This document shows, piece after piece, positions 25,659 to 33,170 of a stretch of 64,000 bases of DNA (positions are counted from its first letter, which is position 1; every line of letters begins with the position of its first letter). Position numbers and translations under genes: made by a program. Location of the stretch: the NCBI RefSeq assembly GCF_000820765.1, contig NZ_CCYH01000032.1, positions 25,601 to 89,600 of the forward strand, in the 5' to 3' direction. This DNA is from Candidatus Soleaferrea massiliensis AP7 (GTDB lineage: Bacteria; Bacillota; Clostridia; Oscillospirales; Ruminococcaceae). The notes beneath the pieces were generated by a model. That model did not search any database and was not told where the DNA came from. It saw only the letters and a program-made list of their open reading frames with translations.

Positions 25659-26105
25659 ATGTATGACGCAATCGACGTCGCACGTTATATCATCCAATTC
25701 TACCGCGGCAGGGGCGTTCTGATCAGCAATTTAAAACTGCAGAAGCTGCTCTACTATATACAGGGCGAATGCCTCGCGGATGACGACATTGGAGAACCCT
25801 GTTTTCATGAGCCGGTTGAAGCCTGGAAGCATGGGCCGGTTGTCCGGGATGTTTACGACGAATACAGCAATTACATGGCCGGAGAAATCCAATCCTGCCA
25901 GAAACCTGCGGTTACGATCGATGAAAAGCATCAATCGGCGATCAATTCCGTGCTCGAGCGTTACCAGGACACCGATCCTTGGGAGCTGGTTGAAAAAACG
26001 CATCGTGAAACACCCTGGTTATCCGTCTATCGGGAAGGCCAGCATGGCACCATCATACCAACAGAATTGATCAGACATTATTTTCGGAAGAATAACAGGG
26101 GATGA
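25659..26105 (+). CDS. Panacea (DUF4065/SocA-like) antitoxin-type protein
   Basis: 148 residues. The Panacea domain is clear: YDAIDVARYIIQFY, ISNLKLQKLLYYIQGECLA, EAWKHGPVVRDVYDEY, and a C-terminal DPWELVEKTHRETPW. The domain is known as a promiscuous antitoxin module that neutralises many unrelated toxins, encoded next to it, by direct binding. GAAAGGAGGG precedes the ATG at 25659. The stop overlaps the next start (ATGA), so the membrane protein that follows is its obvious partner. Antitoxin function is inferred from the family and context. Confidence 0.9.
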   Translation: MYDAIDVARYIIQFYRGRGVLISNLKLQKLLYYIQGECLADDDIGEPCFHEPVEAWKHGPVVRDVYDEYSNYMAGEIQSCQKPAVTIDEKHQSAINSVLERYQDTDPWELVEKTHRETPWLSVYREGQHGTIIPTELIRHYFRKNNRG

Positions 26106-27133
26106 CAATGGATAATGACAAACTGCTTCTTGGCCTCATGGAATGCCTTTCTATTATCAGAGAAAAGCTGCTGTCATCTGAACAGGCCGGTGAATTACTG
26201 CATAAATTGGAAGGGTTGCTTCCCGTCAACTTGAATACAGGGTTCATTTCGGATTTAAATCTCATTCCATATCTGTTGGAAAACCAACAGGATTGGGAGT
26301 ATGTATCGGCAAACTTAAATGAATTGGAACGACTCTATCGTTCCAAACACACCGGGGAATCCGCGACATATCAATTGTTGACTCAGCTTTCGTTTGAAGT
26401 AAAGCGTTATATTCAGATTTACAACATCATGCGGCAGCAGAACAATGAGATATTTGATTTAAAATCCAAGCTCAATCAAAATCTGGAATTAATCGATCAG
26501 GTCACTTCAAAATTTGAGAAGGTAGAAGATCATATTCAGGAGACCCGTTCCAACCTCAAAAAGACCAAGCGGAAGATTGACAGCTCGTATGCCAGCTTCA
26601 TTTCGATTCTCGGCATCTTTTCCGGTATCATCATGACCTTCTCCGGCGGGCTGAACCTGCTGGGCAACAGCCTGTCTTCCCTGCAGAACGGGGTCAGCAT
26701 CTACCGTGTGATCTTTTTGACGGCGATGTTTGGCTTCGTGATGTTCAACATCATCATGACGATGATGTTTGTCATCAGCCGCATGAACGACAAGGATATC
26801 GGCGTACAGTGCAAATGCGGGGACGGGTGCAGCCATTCATCCTGCAGGCATTACCGGGAAAATCGAGTTGTCCACAACTTTTTTTGTCAATCCTTCAACA
26901 AATATCCCTATATGATCGTATTCAACGCGGTGCTTCTGTACATCATGTACGCCGTGGCCATTCTGTGGATATACAGCGGCGGAGATGTCACCGGGCCGTT
27001 TGCGCGGTATGAGTGGCTGCATCATGGAGCTGCGGAGCTGCTTCTGCTGGCTCTTCCGGCAATCCTGTTTGCCGTGGTGTTCCTGCTGTTCCGTGCTTCG
27101 CTGCGCCGGCATTCCGACGCATCACAGCAATGA
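26102..27133 (+). CDS. coiled-coil membrane protein, candidate Panacea-associated toxin
   Basis: 343 residues; I do not recognise a named family. Residues 1 to about 100 are helical and soluble. About 100-165 is a predicted coiled coil (IFDLKSKLNQNLELIDQV, HIQETRSNLKKTKRKID). Two membrane segments follow near 168-190 and 200-225, then a small cysteine-rich loop CKCGDGCSHSSC starting at residue 237, and two more membrane segments near 267-290 and 310-332. It overlaps the Panacea gene by four bases and ends before a strong terminator, so the two form a compact operon. By analogy with membrane-acting toxins paired with Panacea, it may depolarise or permeabilise the membrane; this is inference. 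Confidence 0.75.
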   Translation: MTMDNDKLLLGLMECLSIIREKLLSSEQAGELLHKLEGLLPVNLNTGFISDLNLIPYLLENQQDWEYVSANLNELERLYRSKHTGESATYQLLTQLSFEVKRYIQIYNIMRQQNNEIFDLKSKLNQNLELIDQVTSKFEKVEDHIQETRSNLKKTKRKIDSSYASFISILGIFSGIIMTFSGGLNLLGNSLSSLQNGVSIYRVIFLTAMFGFVMFNIIMTMMFVISRMNDKDIGVQCKCGDGCSHSSCRHYRENRVVHNFFCQSFNKYPYMIVFNAVLLYIMYAVAILWIYSGGDVTGPFARYEWLHHGAAELLLLALPAILFAVVFLLFRASLRRHSDASQQ

Positions 27134-27226
27134 TATTCCAGTAGACATCCATTCCTGAGGAGATCAAGCAGCCGCTTTGGGCTTCTGATGCATCGCAGCT
27201 ATAATATTATAATGGACAAGCCAATC

Positions 27227-27265
27227 AGGCGTTATCTTTCCGATGGGAAGGATAACGCCTTTTTT
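27227..27265 (+). terminator. terminator of the Panacea unit
   Basis: AGGCGTTATC at 27227-27236 pairs with GATAACGCCT at 27251-27260, and T's follow. No gene lies from 27134 to 27423. Confidence 0.9.
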
Positions 27266-27423
27266 GACGGTTTTATCATTTCATCCTGACCGTGGCATTC
27301 GTTTATCGTTGCGTACGCCGTCATTTCCGGGACTCATAAAGCCGCAGGCGGAAAGCGCCGCATGGGGATCTATGCACGTTGTCCGTGTATTTGTCATAGG
27401 ATAACAAAAAAGGAGTTATGCCC

Positions 27424-28233
27424 ATGTTCTATGTACCTGTAAGAAACCGTGTAAAAATTGCGGTTTACGACCTGAATCCATGCGGCCGGCGAACGGTGCT
27501 GATGATTCACGGCTGGCCGCTTTCCGAAAAAATATTTGAATATCAAAAACTCCCGCTGCTTAAGCGCGGATACCGAGTTGTGACCCTGGATTTGCGCGGC
27601 TACGGAAATTCCGACGCGCCGGCAGGCTGCTACTGCTACAATCAGATGGCCGAGGACATCTATCGTGTGGTCCGTGCGCTGCATCTGCGCAGCTTCACAT
27701 TGGTCGGATTTTCGATGGGCGGCGCCATCGTGCTGCGCTATATGAGGCGTTACCACGGCTATGGTGTGCGCAAGCTCGTACTGCTATCCGCCGCCGCGCC
27801 GCGGTTTACCCGCTGCGAAGGCTTCCCCTACGGCACCTCCGTGGAGGAAACCGATCAGCTGATCGAGCAGGCCGAAACCGACCGCGCACAGCTCAGCTAC
27901 GACTTCAGCCGCAAACTGTTTTACAGTGAGCACAGCGACGCCATCAAAGACTTTTTTGAGGATATCTCCCAGAGCGCATCCGGCATTGCGACGGTCAAGT
28001 CCGGCTATGCCCTGCGAAACGAGGACGGCTGCTGTGATTTGGAGGCCGTACATGTTCCGACCGGCATCTTTCACGGAACGCAGGATGTGATCGTCCCCTA
28101 TGAGCTTGGCGTCTACCAGCACAAACACATTAAAAATTCCCGCATCTTCACCTTTGAGCACAGCGGACACGGCATTGTTTACGATGAACTGGAACGGTTC
28201 AACCGCGCCTTTTTGGACTTCCTTGACGAATGA
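27424..28233 (+). CDS. alpha/beta hydrolase (esterase/haloperoxidase-like)
   Basis: About 269 residues. Fold landmarks are the oxyanion region VLMIHGWPLSEKIFEY, DLRGYGNSDAP, the nucleophile elbow GFSMGG, the acid in GTQDVIVP and the histidine in HSGHGI. It resembles the non-heme chloroperoxidase/aryl-esterase group. AAGGAG lies eight bases before the ATG at 27424; the ATG at 27418 is too close to it. It stands alone; the substrate is unknown. Confidence 0.92.
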   Translation: MFYVPVRNRVKIAVYDLNPCGRRTVLMIHGWPLSEKIFEYQKLPLLKRGYRVVTLDLRGYGNSDAPAGCYCYNQMAEDIYRVVRALHLRSFTLVGFSMGGAIVLRYMRRYHGYGVRKLVLLSAAAPRFTRCEGFPYGTSVEETDQLIEQAETDRAQLSYDFSRKLFYSEHSDAIKDFFEDISQSASGIATVKSGYALRNEDGCCDLEAVHVPTGIFHGTQDVIVPYELGVYQHKHIKNSRIFTFEHSGHGIVYDELERFNRAFLDFLDE

Positions 28234-28664
28234 TTTTCTTGTTAAAAACGTCGTATTCACCTAAATATCTGCTGTCGTCATATCGCTGACATCCTCATGA
28301 TTCGTGATGTAAAAACGCAGACTGCCGCTATTTATGGCAGACCGTACGCTTACGCCGATACATTATAGCCGATTTCCGCACAGATGTCCTGGGAATTTGC
28401 TCGCACAGATAGGATACCGGTATCGGTCTTGTGAAATATCCTGTGTGATCCAAATCCGGCAGGCGCGCATTTACCGTTCTATTCGGAAGATTTTCTCTCT
28501 GTAAACCTTCCGATCGGCCAAATGCTTTTATACAGCGCAAATTCAAAGGCGGCTCTTCTTATTGAGAAGAGCCGCCTTTGAAAATTGATGGTGTATATAA
28601 AAAGGGGGAAATCATAGGGAAATGATCGGGATAAAACTATGCGGGCAGAAATGCGTACAAGGCC
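28234..28664. other. intergenic stretch with an 18-bp perfect hairpin
   Basis: No gene supported. At 28542-28582, TTCAAAGGCGGCTCTTCT and its exact complement flank a short loop. It lies between convergent genes and probably terminates one or both, although T runs are poor on both strands. Confidence 0.6.
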
Positions 28665-29417
28665 TTACAGACCTCTGTTTCTGCCATCTGGCTGGTTCAA
28701 CGGAAGCTGAGAAAAGATAAACTCCTTATAGCGCGTACGAATTTCCGCGCGTTCTTTACGGCTCAGCAGCAGTGTTTGTCCGTTTTTCAATCTGCAGGAA
28801 TCCGATGTCATCCGGTCCACAAAATGCATGTTGACCAAAAAACCGCGCTGTATCTTTAAAAACGGTCCGCCGCCCAGCATCTCCTCCATCTCGCGCAGGG
28901 AATGGGCGGTGCGCAGCGGCTCGGACTGTGCTGCGAGATAGACTGCCGTCGATTTATTCTCACTTTGGATATAGAGGATGGTATCCAGATAAACCTGCAC
29001 CACATCCCGTCCGATCTTAAGTGCGATCATTCTGCGGGATACCCTCTGACTGGTCAGGCGTCCAAGCGTTTCCATAAGCTGCTCAACGGTGACCGGCTTG
29101 ACCAGATAATGAAGCGCCCTTAAAGAAAACGCCTCCACAGCGTATTCCCGGCTGGTGGTTACAAATACAATTTCGGTCCGTTCCGACAGCGCTCTCAGCT
29201 GTTTGGCTGTTTCGACTCCAGTCATTCCGGTCATATAGATATCCAGAAACACCAGCGAAAATTGGATGTTGTTTGCTCTGCCGTATACGAGCAGTTCCTT
29301 TCCATCCTGAAAGCAGGTGATGCGTGCGGTCATTCCAATTATCTTGAGCGCCTGCTCCAATGCAGACTGCAAAGACCGCATTGCCTGCTGATCGTCGTCA
29401 CAGATCGCAATGAACAC
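28665..29417 (-). CDS. LytTR family response regulator (AgrA/LytR-like), orphan
   Basis: 250 residues. The receiver domain begins FIAICDDDQQ (acid pocket), has the phosphoacceptor Asp in LVFLDIYMTGMTG, the Thr in VFVTTSREYA and the Lys in HYLVKPV. A LytTR DNA-binding domain follows (ILYIQSENKSTAVYL, FLKIQRGFLVNMHFVDRM, LLLSRKERAEIRTRYKEF). Such proteins usually work with a GHKL-type histidine kinase, but none is adjacent. Target genes are unknown. Confidence 0.94.
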   Translation of the reverse strand: MFIAICDDDQQAMRSLQSALEQALKIIGMTARITCFQDGKELLVYGRANNIQFSLVFLDIYMTGMTGVETAKQLRALSERTEIVFVTTSREYAVEAFSLRALHYLVKPVTVEQLMETLGRLTSQRVSRRMIALKIGRDVVQVYLDTILYIQSENKSTAVYLAAQSEPLRTAHSLREMEEMLGGGPFLKIQRGFLVNMHFVDRMTSDSCRLKNGQTLLLSRKERAEIRTRYKEFIFSQLPLNQPDGRNRGL

Positions 29418-29817
29418 CGCCGTACCTCCATTTCATTGTGCTCTTCTCCCGCCTGATTTCATAATACCATAGCAGCACGCCTTCGGACTTACACGCCGCA
29501 AAACAGCGTAAAAACCGGTTCAGCGGTTTGGGTTATGGCGTGGCATCCGTGTCGGCGTGTATCGCGCAATCATCCCGCCCCACGGCGGACCGCAAGCGCA
29601 GAAGCGTTTGTTATACGGGTATTATACCATATTTTCTTCACAATGTGTCAGCCGTTTACCCCTTTTTTCTGCATCTTGTCTCTTTTTCAGAGAATTTTTA
29701 TGCATAGTAGCACCGATATCTTTCCCCATCAAGTCATCCATACATCCTCATATGGAAGGAAAGAGAACATCCGCGTAAAGGCGGATGCCCTCTTTTCAAT
29801 GTTTGATATTCTGCCTG
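29418..29817. other. intergenic stretch holding the thrS terminator
   Basis: No gene seen. On the minus strand GAGGGCATCCGC pairs with GCGGATGTTCTC at 29763-29791 followed by T-rich sequence, a terminator for thrS. Confidence 0.65.
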
Positions 29818-31581
29818 TTATTTCTTCTCTTTGATCTGCGTCAGGACCATGTCCAGGAACTCCTCGCGGCTCATGGTTTTGTTCTCACCGGAATCGCGGA
29901 AACGCACCGTCACCGTGCCGTTCTCCTGCTCCTGATCACCGATGACCAGCATATACGGGATTTTTGCCAGCTGGGCTTCCCGGATTTTAAAGCCGGTCTT
30001 CTCCTGCCGCTTGTCACTCTCACAGCGCACGCCGTTTCTGCGAAGCATATCGCAGATGCCGTCGACGTACTCATTGTTGCGGTCGGCAATCGGCAGCAGC
30101 TTGACCTGTACCGGCGAAAGCCATACCGGGAATTTGCCTGCATAGTGCTCGATCAGAATGCCGATGAAGCGCTCAATCGAGCCGAACACCACGCGGTGGA
30201 TCATGATCGGACGGTGTTTCTGGCCATCCGAGCCGGTATACTCCGCTTCAAAGCGCATCGGCAGCTGGAAATCAAGCTGGATGGTACCGCACTGCCAGGT
30301 TCTTCCGATGGAATCCTCGAGGTGAAAGTCGATCTTCGGCCCGTAGAATGCGCCGTCGCCCTCGTTGACCACGTAGTCAAGCCCCAGTTCTTCGAGCGCC
30401 CTTCTGAGACCGTCGGTCGCAACCGCCCAGTCCTCCTCGCTTCCGATGCTGTCTTCGGGACGGGTGGAGAGCTCGACATGGTATTTGAAGCCGAACAGGC
30501 TGTAAACCTCATCGATCAGCCGCACCACGCCCTTGATCTCGCTGGTAATCTGGTCGGTGGTCATGAAGATGTGGGCGTCGTCCTGTGTGAAACAGCGCAC
30601 GCGCATGAGTCCGTGCAGCGCGCCGGATTTCTCGTGGCGGTGCACCAGTCCCAGTTCGCCGACACGCATCGGCAGGTCGCGGTAAGAATGCAGCTCCGAT
30701 TTGTACACCAGCATGCCGCCCGGGCAGTTCATCGGCTTGATGGCAAAGGTGGTTTCATCGATTTCGGTTGTGTACATGTTTTCCTTATAGTGATCCCAGT
30801 GGCCGGAGGTTTCCCAGAGCTGGCGGTTCAGCATCATCGGCGTGGAGATCTCCACATAGCCCTCGCGGTCATGGATTTCGCGCCAGTAGTTGATCAGCGT
30901 ATTCTTGAGCACCATACCCTTCGGCAGGAAGAACGGGAAGCCCGGTCCCTCCTCCATGATCGTGAACAGGCCAAGCTCTTTGCCGAGCTTGCGGTGGTCG
31001 CGCTTCTTGGCCTCTTCCATGCGGGTGATATATTCCTGCAGGTCTGTTTTGTTCGAGAACGCGGTTCCGTAGATACGGGTCAGCATCTTGTTCTTCTCGT
31101 TGCCGCGCCAGTATGCGCCGGCAAGGGAGGTGAGCTTGAACGCCTTCACGGCGGAGGTATAGGTGACATGCGGGCCTGCGCAGAGGTCCACATAATCGCC
31201 CTGCTTGAAGAAGCTGAGCTCCTCATCCTCCGGCAGGTCGTTGATCAGCTCGATTTTGTACGGCTCGCCGAGCTTCTCCATCAGAGCGACCGCCTCGTCG
31301 CGCGGCAGTGTGAAGCGCTCCAGCTTGAGGTTTTCCTTGACAATGCGCTTCATCTCCTTTTCGAGCGCGGCAAGGTCGTCCTCCGTGAAGGCCTCCTCCC
31401 GGTCGAAATCGTAATAGAATCCATCCTTGATGGACGGTCCAATGGCAAGCTTTGCGTCCGGGTACAGCCGTTTTACCGCCTGCGCAAGGATATGGGACGC
31501 CGTATGGCGCAGTGCGTTTCTTCCCAACTCTTCTTCAAATGCGGACTCGACAACCGAGCCGTCATGCAGTATGACTTTCAT
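29818..31581 (-). CDS. thrS: threonyl-tRNA synthetase lacking the TGS domain
   Basis: 587 residues, shorter than the usual about 640 because the N-terminal TGS domain is absent. It starts nearly directly with the editing domain region (RNALRHTASHILAQAVKRLYP, with the HxxxH zinc-type motif) and DLCAGPHV. The class II core follows: FPFFLPKGMVLKN, MNCPGGMLVYKS, RVRCFTQDDAHIF, QLDFQLPMRFEAEY, HRVVFGSIERFIGILIEHYAGKFP. The C-terminal anticodon-binding domain is present. It charges tRNA-Thr. AGGAGG precedes the ATG. TGS-less ThrS proteins occur in clostridia, often as the main or a second copy. A T-box leader controls it. Confidence 0.97.
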   Translation of the reverse strand: MKVILHDGSVVESAFEEELGRNALRHTASHILAQAVKRLYPDAKLAIGPSIKDGFYYDFDREEAFTEDDLAALEKEMKRIVKENLKLERFTLPRDEAVALMEKLGEPYKIELINDLPEDEELSFFKQGDYVDLCAGPHVTYTSAVKAFKLTSLAGAYWRGNEKNKMLTRIYGTAFSNKTDLQEYITRMEEAKKRDHRKLGKELGLFTIMEEGPGFPFFLPKGMVLKNTLINYWREIHDREGYVEISTPMMLNRQLWETSGHWDHYKENMYTTEIDETTFAIKPMNCPGGMLVYKSELHSYRDLPMRVGELGLVHRHEKSGALHGLMRVRCFTQDDAHIFMTTDQITSEIKGVVRLIDEVYSLFGFKYHVELSTRPEDSIGSEEDWAVATDGLRRALEELGLDYVVNEGDGAFYGPKIDFHLEDSIGRTWQCGTIQLDFQLPMRFEAEYTGSDGQKHRPIMIHRVVFGSIERFIGILIEHYAGKFPVWLSPVQVKLLPIADRNNEYVDGICDMLRRNGVRCESDKRQEKTGFKIREAQLAKIPYMLVIGDQEQENGTVTVRFRDSGENKTMSREEFLDMVLTQIKEKK

Positions 31582-31614
31582 ATGATGTTCCTCCTATTCA
31601 ATCGGTCAAAATCA

Positions 31615-31857
31615 TAAAAAAACCCCTGAACGGGTCTTAAAAAACCGTTCAAGGGTGCTTCTTTCAAACTAAGCACGGTTCCACCTTGATTTTTCACTTC
31701 GGTACAAACCTTGTTCCTTAACGCGGAAATACGGTAATGCTCATCGCACACGGCTCCGGAGCGGTTTTCGCCGTCCTGCGCACAAAGGGACTTTCAGCCG
31801 CGGCCCCTCTTCTCTGCCTGCACATGTCAACAGCTACTCTTTCCATCAATGCCTTTC
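31615..31857 (-). promoter_or_regulatory. T-box leader of thrS
   Basis: On the minus strand the canonical T-box AAGGTGGAACCGTG (31674-31687) lies upstream of a terminator in which CACCCTTGAACGG pairs with CCGTTCAGGGG and six to seven T follow (31615-31656). Stem I lies further upstream; GAGCATTACCGTATT contains ACC, a Thr codon, as the probable specifier. Uncharged tRNA-Thr should bind and favour antitermination. Confidence 0.9.
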
Positions 31858-31862
31858 TTTCA

Positions 31863-31891
31863 TTTATATCACAATGCGCGCGTTTTGTCAA
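31863..31891 (-). promoter_or_regulatory. promoter of the thrS T-box transcript
   Basis: On the minus strand TTGACA (31886-31891), a 17-base spacer and TATAAA (31863-31868). Confidence 0.85.
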
Positions 31892-31904
31892 GATGTTTCG
31901 ACCC

Positions 31905-32168
31905 AATTCGGCAGTTGGACGGCGCGTAAAGCAATTCCAATGCGTCCCCCGGTCGTACCGAGCCGGAAAGGATGGGCCAGACAACCATAACGCGGCAACC
32001 GGACAGATCAGACGGCATCATTCGGCAGTTGGTCAGGACATGCCGTGTAGTATGCAGATATATCTGTGCAGACATAGAAAGGATGGGTGGACAAGCATTG
32101 CGCGGCAGTCGGACAGATGGGACGGCATCATTCGGCAGCCAGTCAAATCGTATAGTGTGCGGACATAT
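31905..32168. repeat. tandem imperfect repeats of about 111 bp
   Basis: AAAGGATGGG occurs at 31967 and 32078. ATTCGGCAG occurs at 31906, 32020 and 32130. Between them GACGGCATCATTCGGCAG, GCGGCA(A/G)(T/C)CGGACAGAT and GTGTAGTATGC/ATAGTGTGC recur in the same order, so there are two full units and part of a third. The region from 31892 to 32228 contains no gene. Confidence 0.75.
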
Positions 32169-32169
32169 A

Positions 32170-32212
32170 AACCGGAAGGCCGGCGGCATCTCTGTCCGCC
32201 AGTCTTCCGGTT
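32170..32212 (-). terminator. terminator of the glycyl-radical enzyme operon
   Basis: AACCGGAAG pairs with CTTCCGGTT with an inner GGCGG/CCGCC stem, just past the activase stop on the minus strand; the sequence after it is T/A-rich. Confidence 0.65.
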
Positions 32213-32228
32213 ATACTTTGTCATTATG

Positions 32229-33140
32229 CTATTTTCCAATCAGGACTTCAAGCCCTTCGGTATCCAGACCGTCAATCAGGCCGGTGAGCTGTTCTTCCGT
32301 CATCGGCTCGTCGACCGGATACGGGTACTCCTCGCCAAGGCTCAGATACTTGCTGATGCCGAAGGTGTGATACGGCAGGAACCGAATCAGCTTGATGCCG
32401 AAATCCCGCACCGTGTTCACGATGTCCTGCAGCTGCTCCCGCTGTGCGTTGAAGCCCGGGATGACCGGGACGCGCACCTCGACCGGGACGCGGCCGGAAA
32501 GGTTTTTCAGGGTGGTGAGCACCCGCTCGTTCCCCGCGCCGATCACCTTGCGGTGAAGCTCGCTGTCGGTATGCTTCAAGTCAATCATCACATAATCGAG
32601 CAGCGGCAGCAGCGATTCGTAGACCTGCCAGTCGTTGTTGCCGTTGGTCTCAATCGCCGTGTGGAAGCCCGCATCCCGGCAGCGTTTGAGCATTTCCAGC
32701 AAAAACGCGTGCTGGAGGGTAGGCTCGCCGCCGCTGAAGGTCACGCCGCCGTCCGATTCGCGGTAATATAATCGGTCCTTATAGAGCACCCGCATGACCT
32801 CGTCGACCGTCCAGGCCTTTCCGAGCAGCTTGCATCCGTCGTTCGGACAGACCTTGACGCACTCCCCGCAGGCAACGCACCTTTCGGGGTCGCGGACATA
32901 CCGGCCGTCCTCCAGGGTCACGGCTCCCTGCTTGCAGTTCTGGGCGCACCGTCCGCAGGCGGTGCAAAGCGACTGGACGCGGAAGATCTGCGGCTTTACG
33001 GACAGGGATTCCGGGTTGTGGCACCAGGGACAGGCCTGGTTGCAGCCCTTTAAAAAGACCACCGTGCGGATTCCCGGCCCGTCATCCAGGGAAAACCGCT
33101 GAATATCAAACAGTTCTCCCTGCAGCTTGATGTTTTCCAT
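32229..33140 (-). CDS. glycyl-radical enzyme activating enzyme (radical SAM)
   Basis: 303 residues. The radical SAM motif is GCNQACPWCHNPES (CxxxCxxC), followed by two ferredoxin-type cluster motifs, CTACGRCAQNC and CVACGECVKVCPNDGC, typical of activases of non-PFL glycyl-radical enzymes. Later motifs include GGVTFSGGEPTLQ and ETNGN. It uses SAM to install the glycyl radical on the enzyme encoded 30 bases upstream. The partnership is well supported by position. Confidence 0.96.
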   Translation of the reverse strand: MENIKLQGELFDIQRFSLDDGPGIRTVVFLKGCNQACPWCHNPESLSVKPQIFRVQSLCTACGRCAQNCKQGAVTLEDGRYVRDPERCVACGECVKVCPNDGCKLLGKAWTVDEVMRVLYKDRLYYRESDGGVTFSGGEPTLQHAFLLEMLKRCRDAGFHTAIETNGNNDWQVYESLLPLLDYVMIDLKHTDSELHRKVIGAGNERVLTTLKNLSGRVPVEVRVPVIPGFNAQREQLQDIVNTVRDFGIKLIRFLPYHTFGISKYLSLGEEYPYPVDEPMTEEQLTGLIDGLDTEGLEVLIGK

Positions 33141-33170
33141 ATTCGAAACTCCTTTAAAAAAGGGGGATTT

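Noticed and set aside
29785..31617. Rightward open frame of 610 codons
   Set aside because: Antisense to thrS and runs through its T-box terminator.
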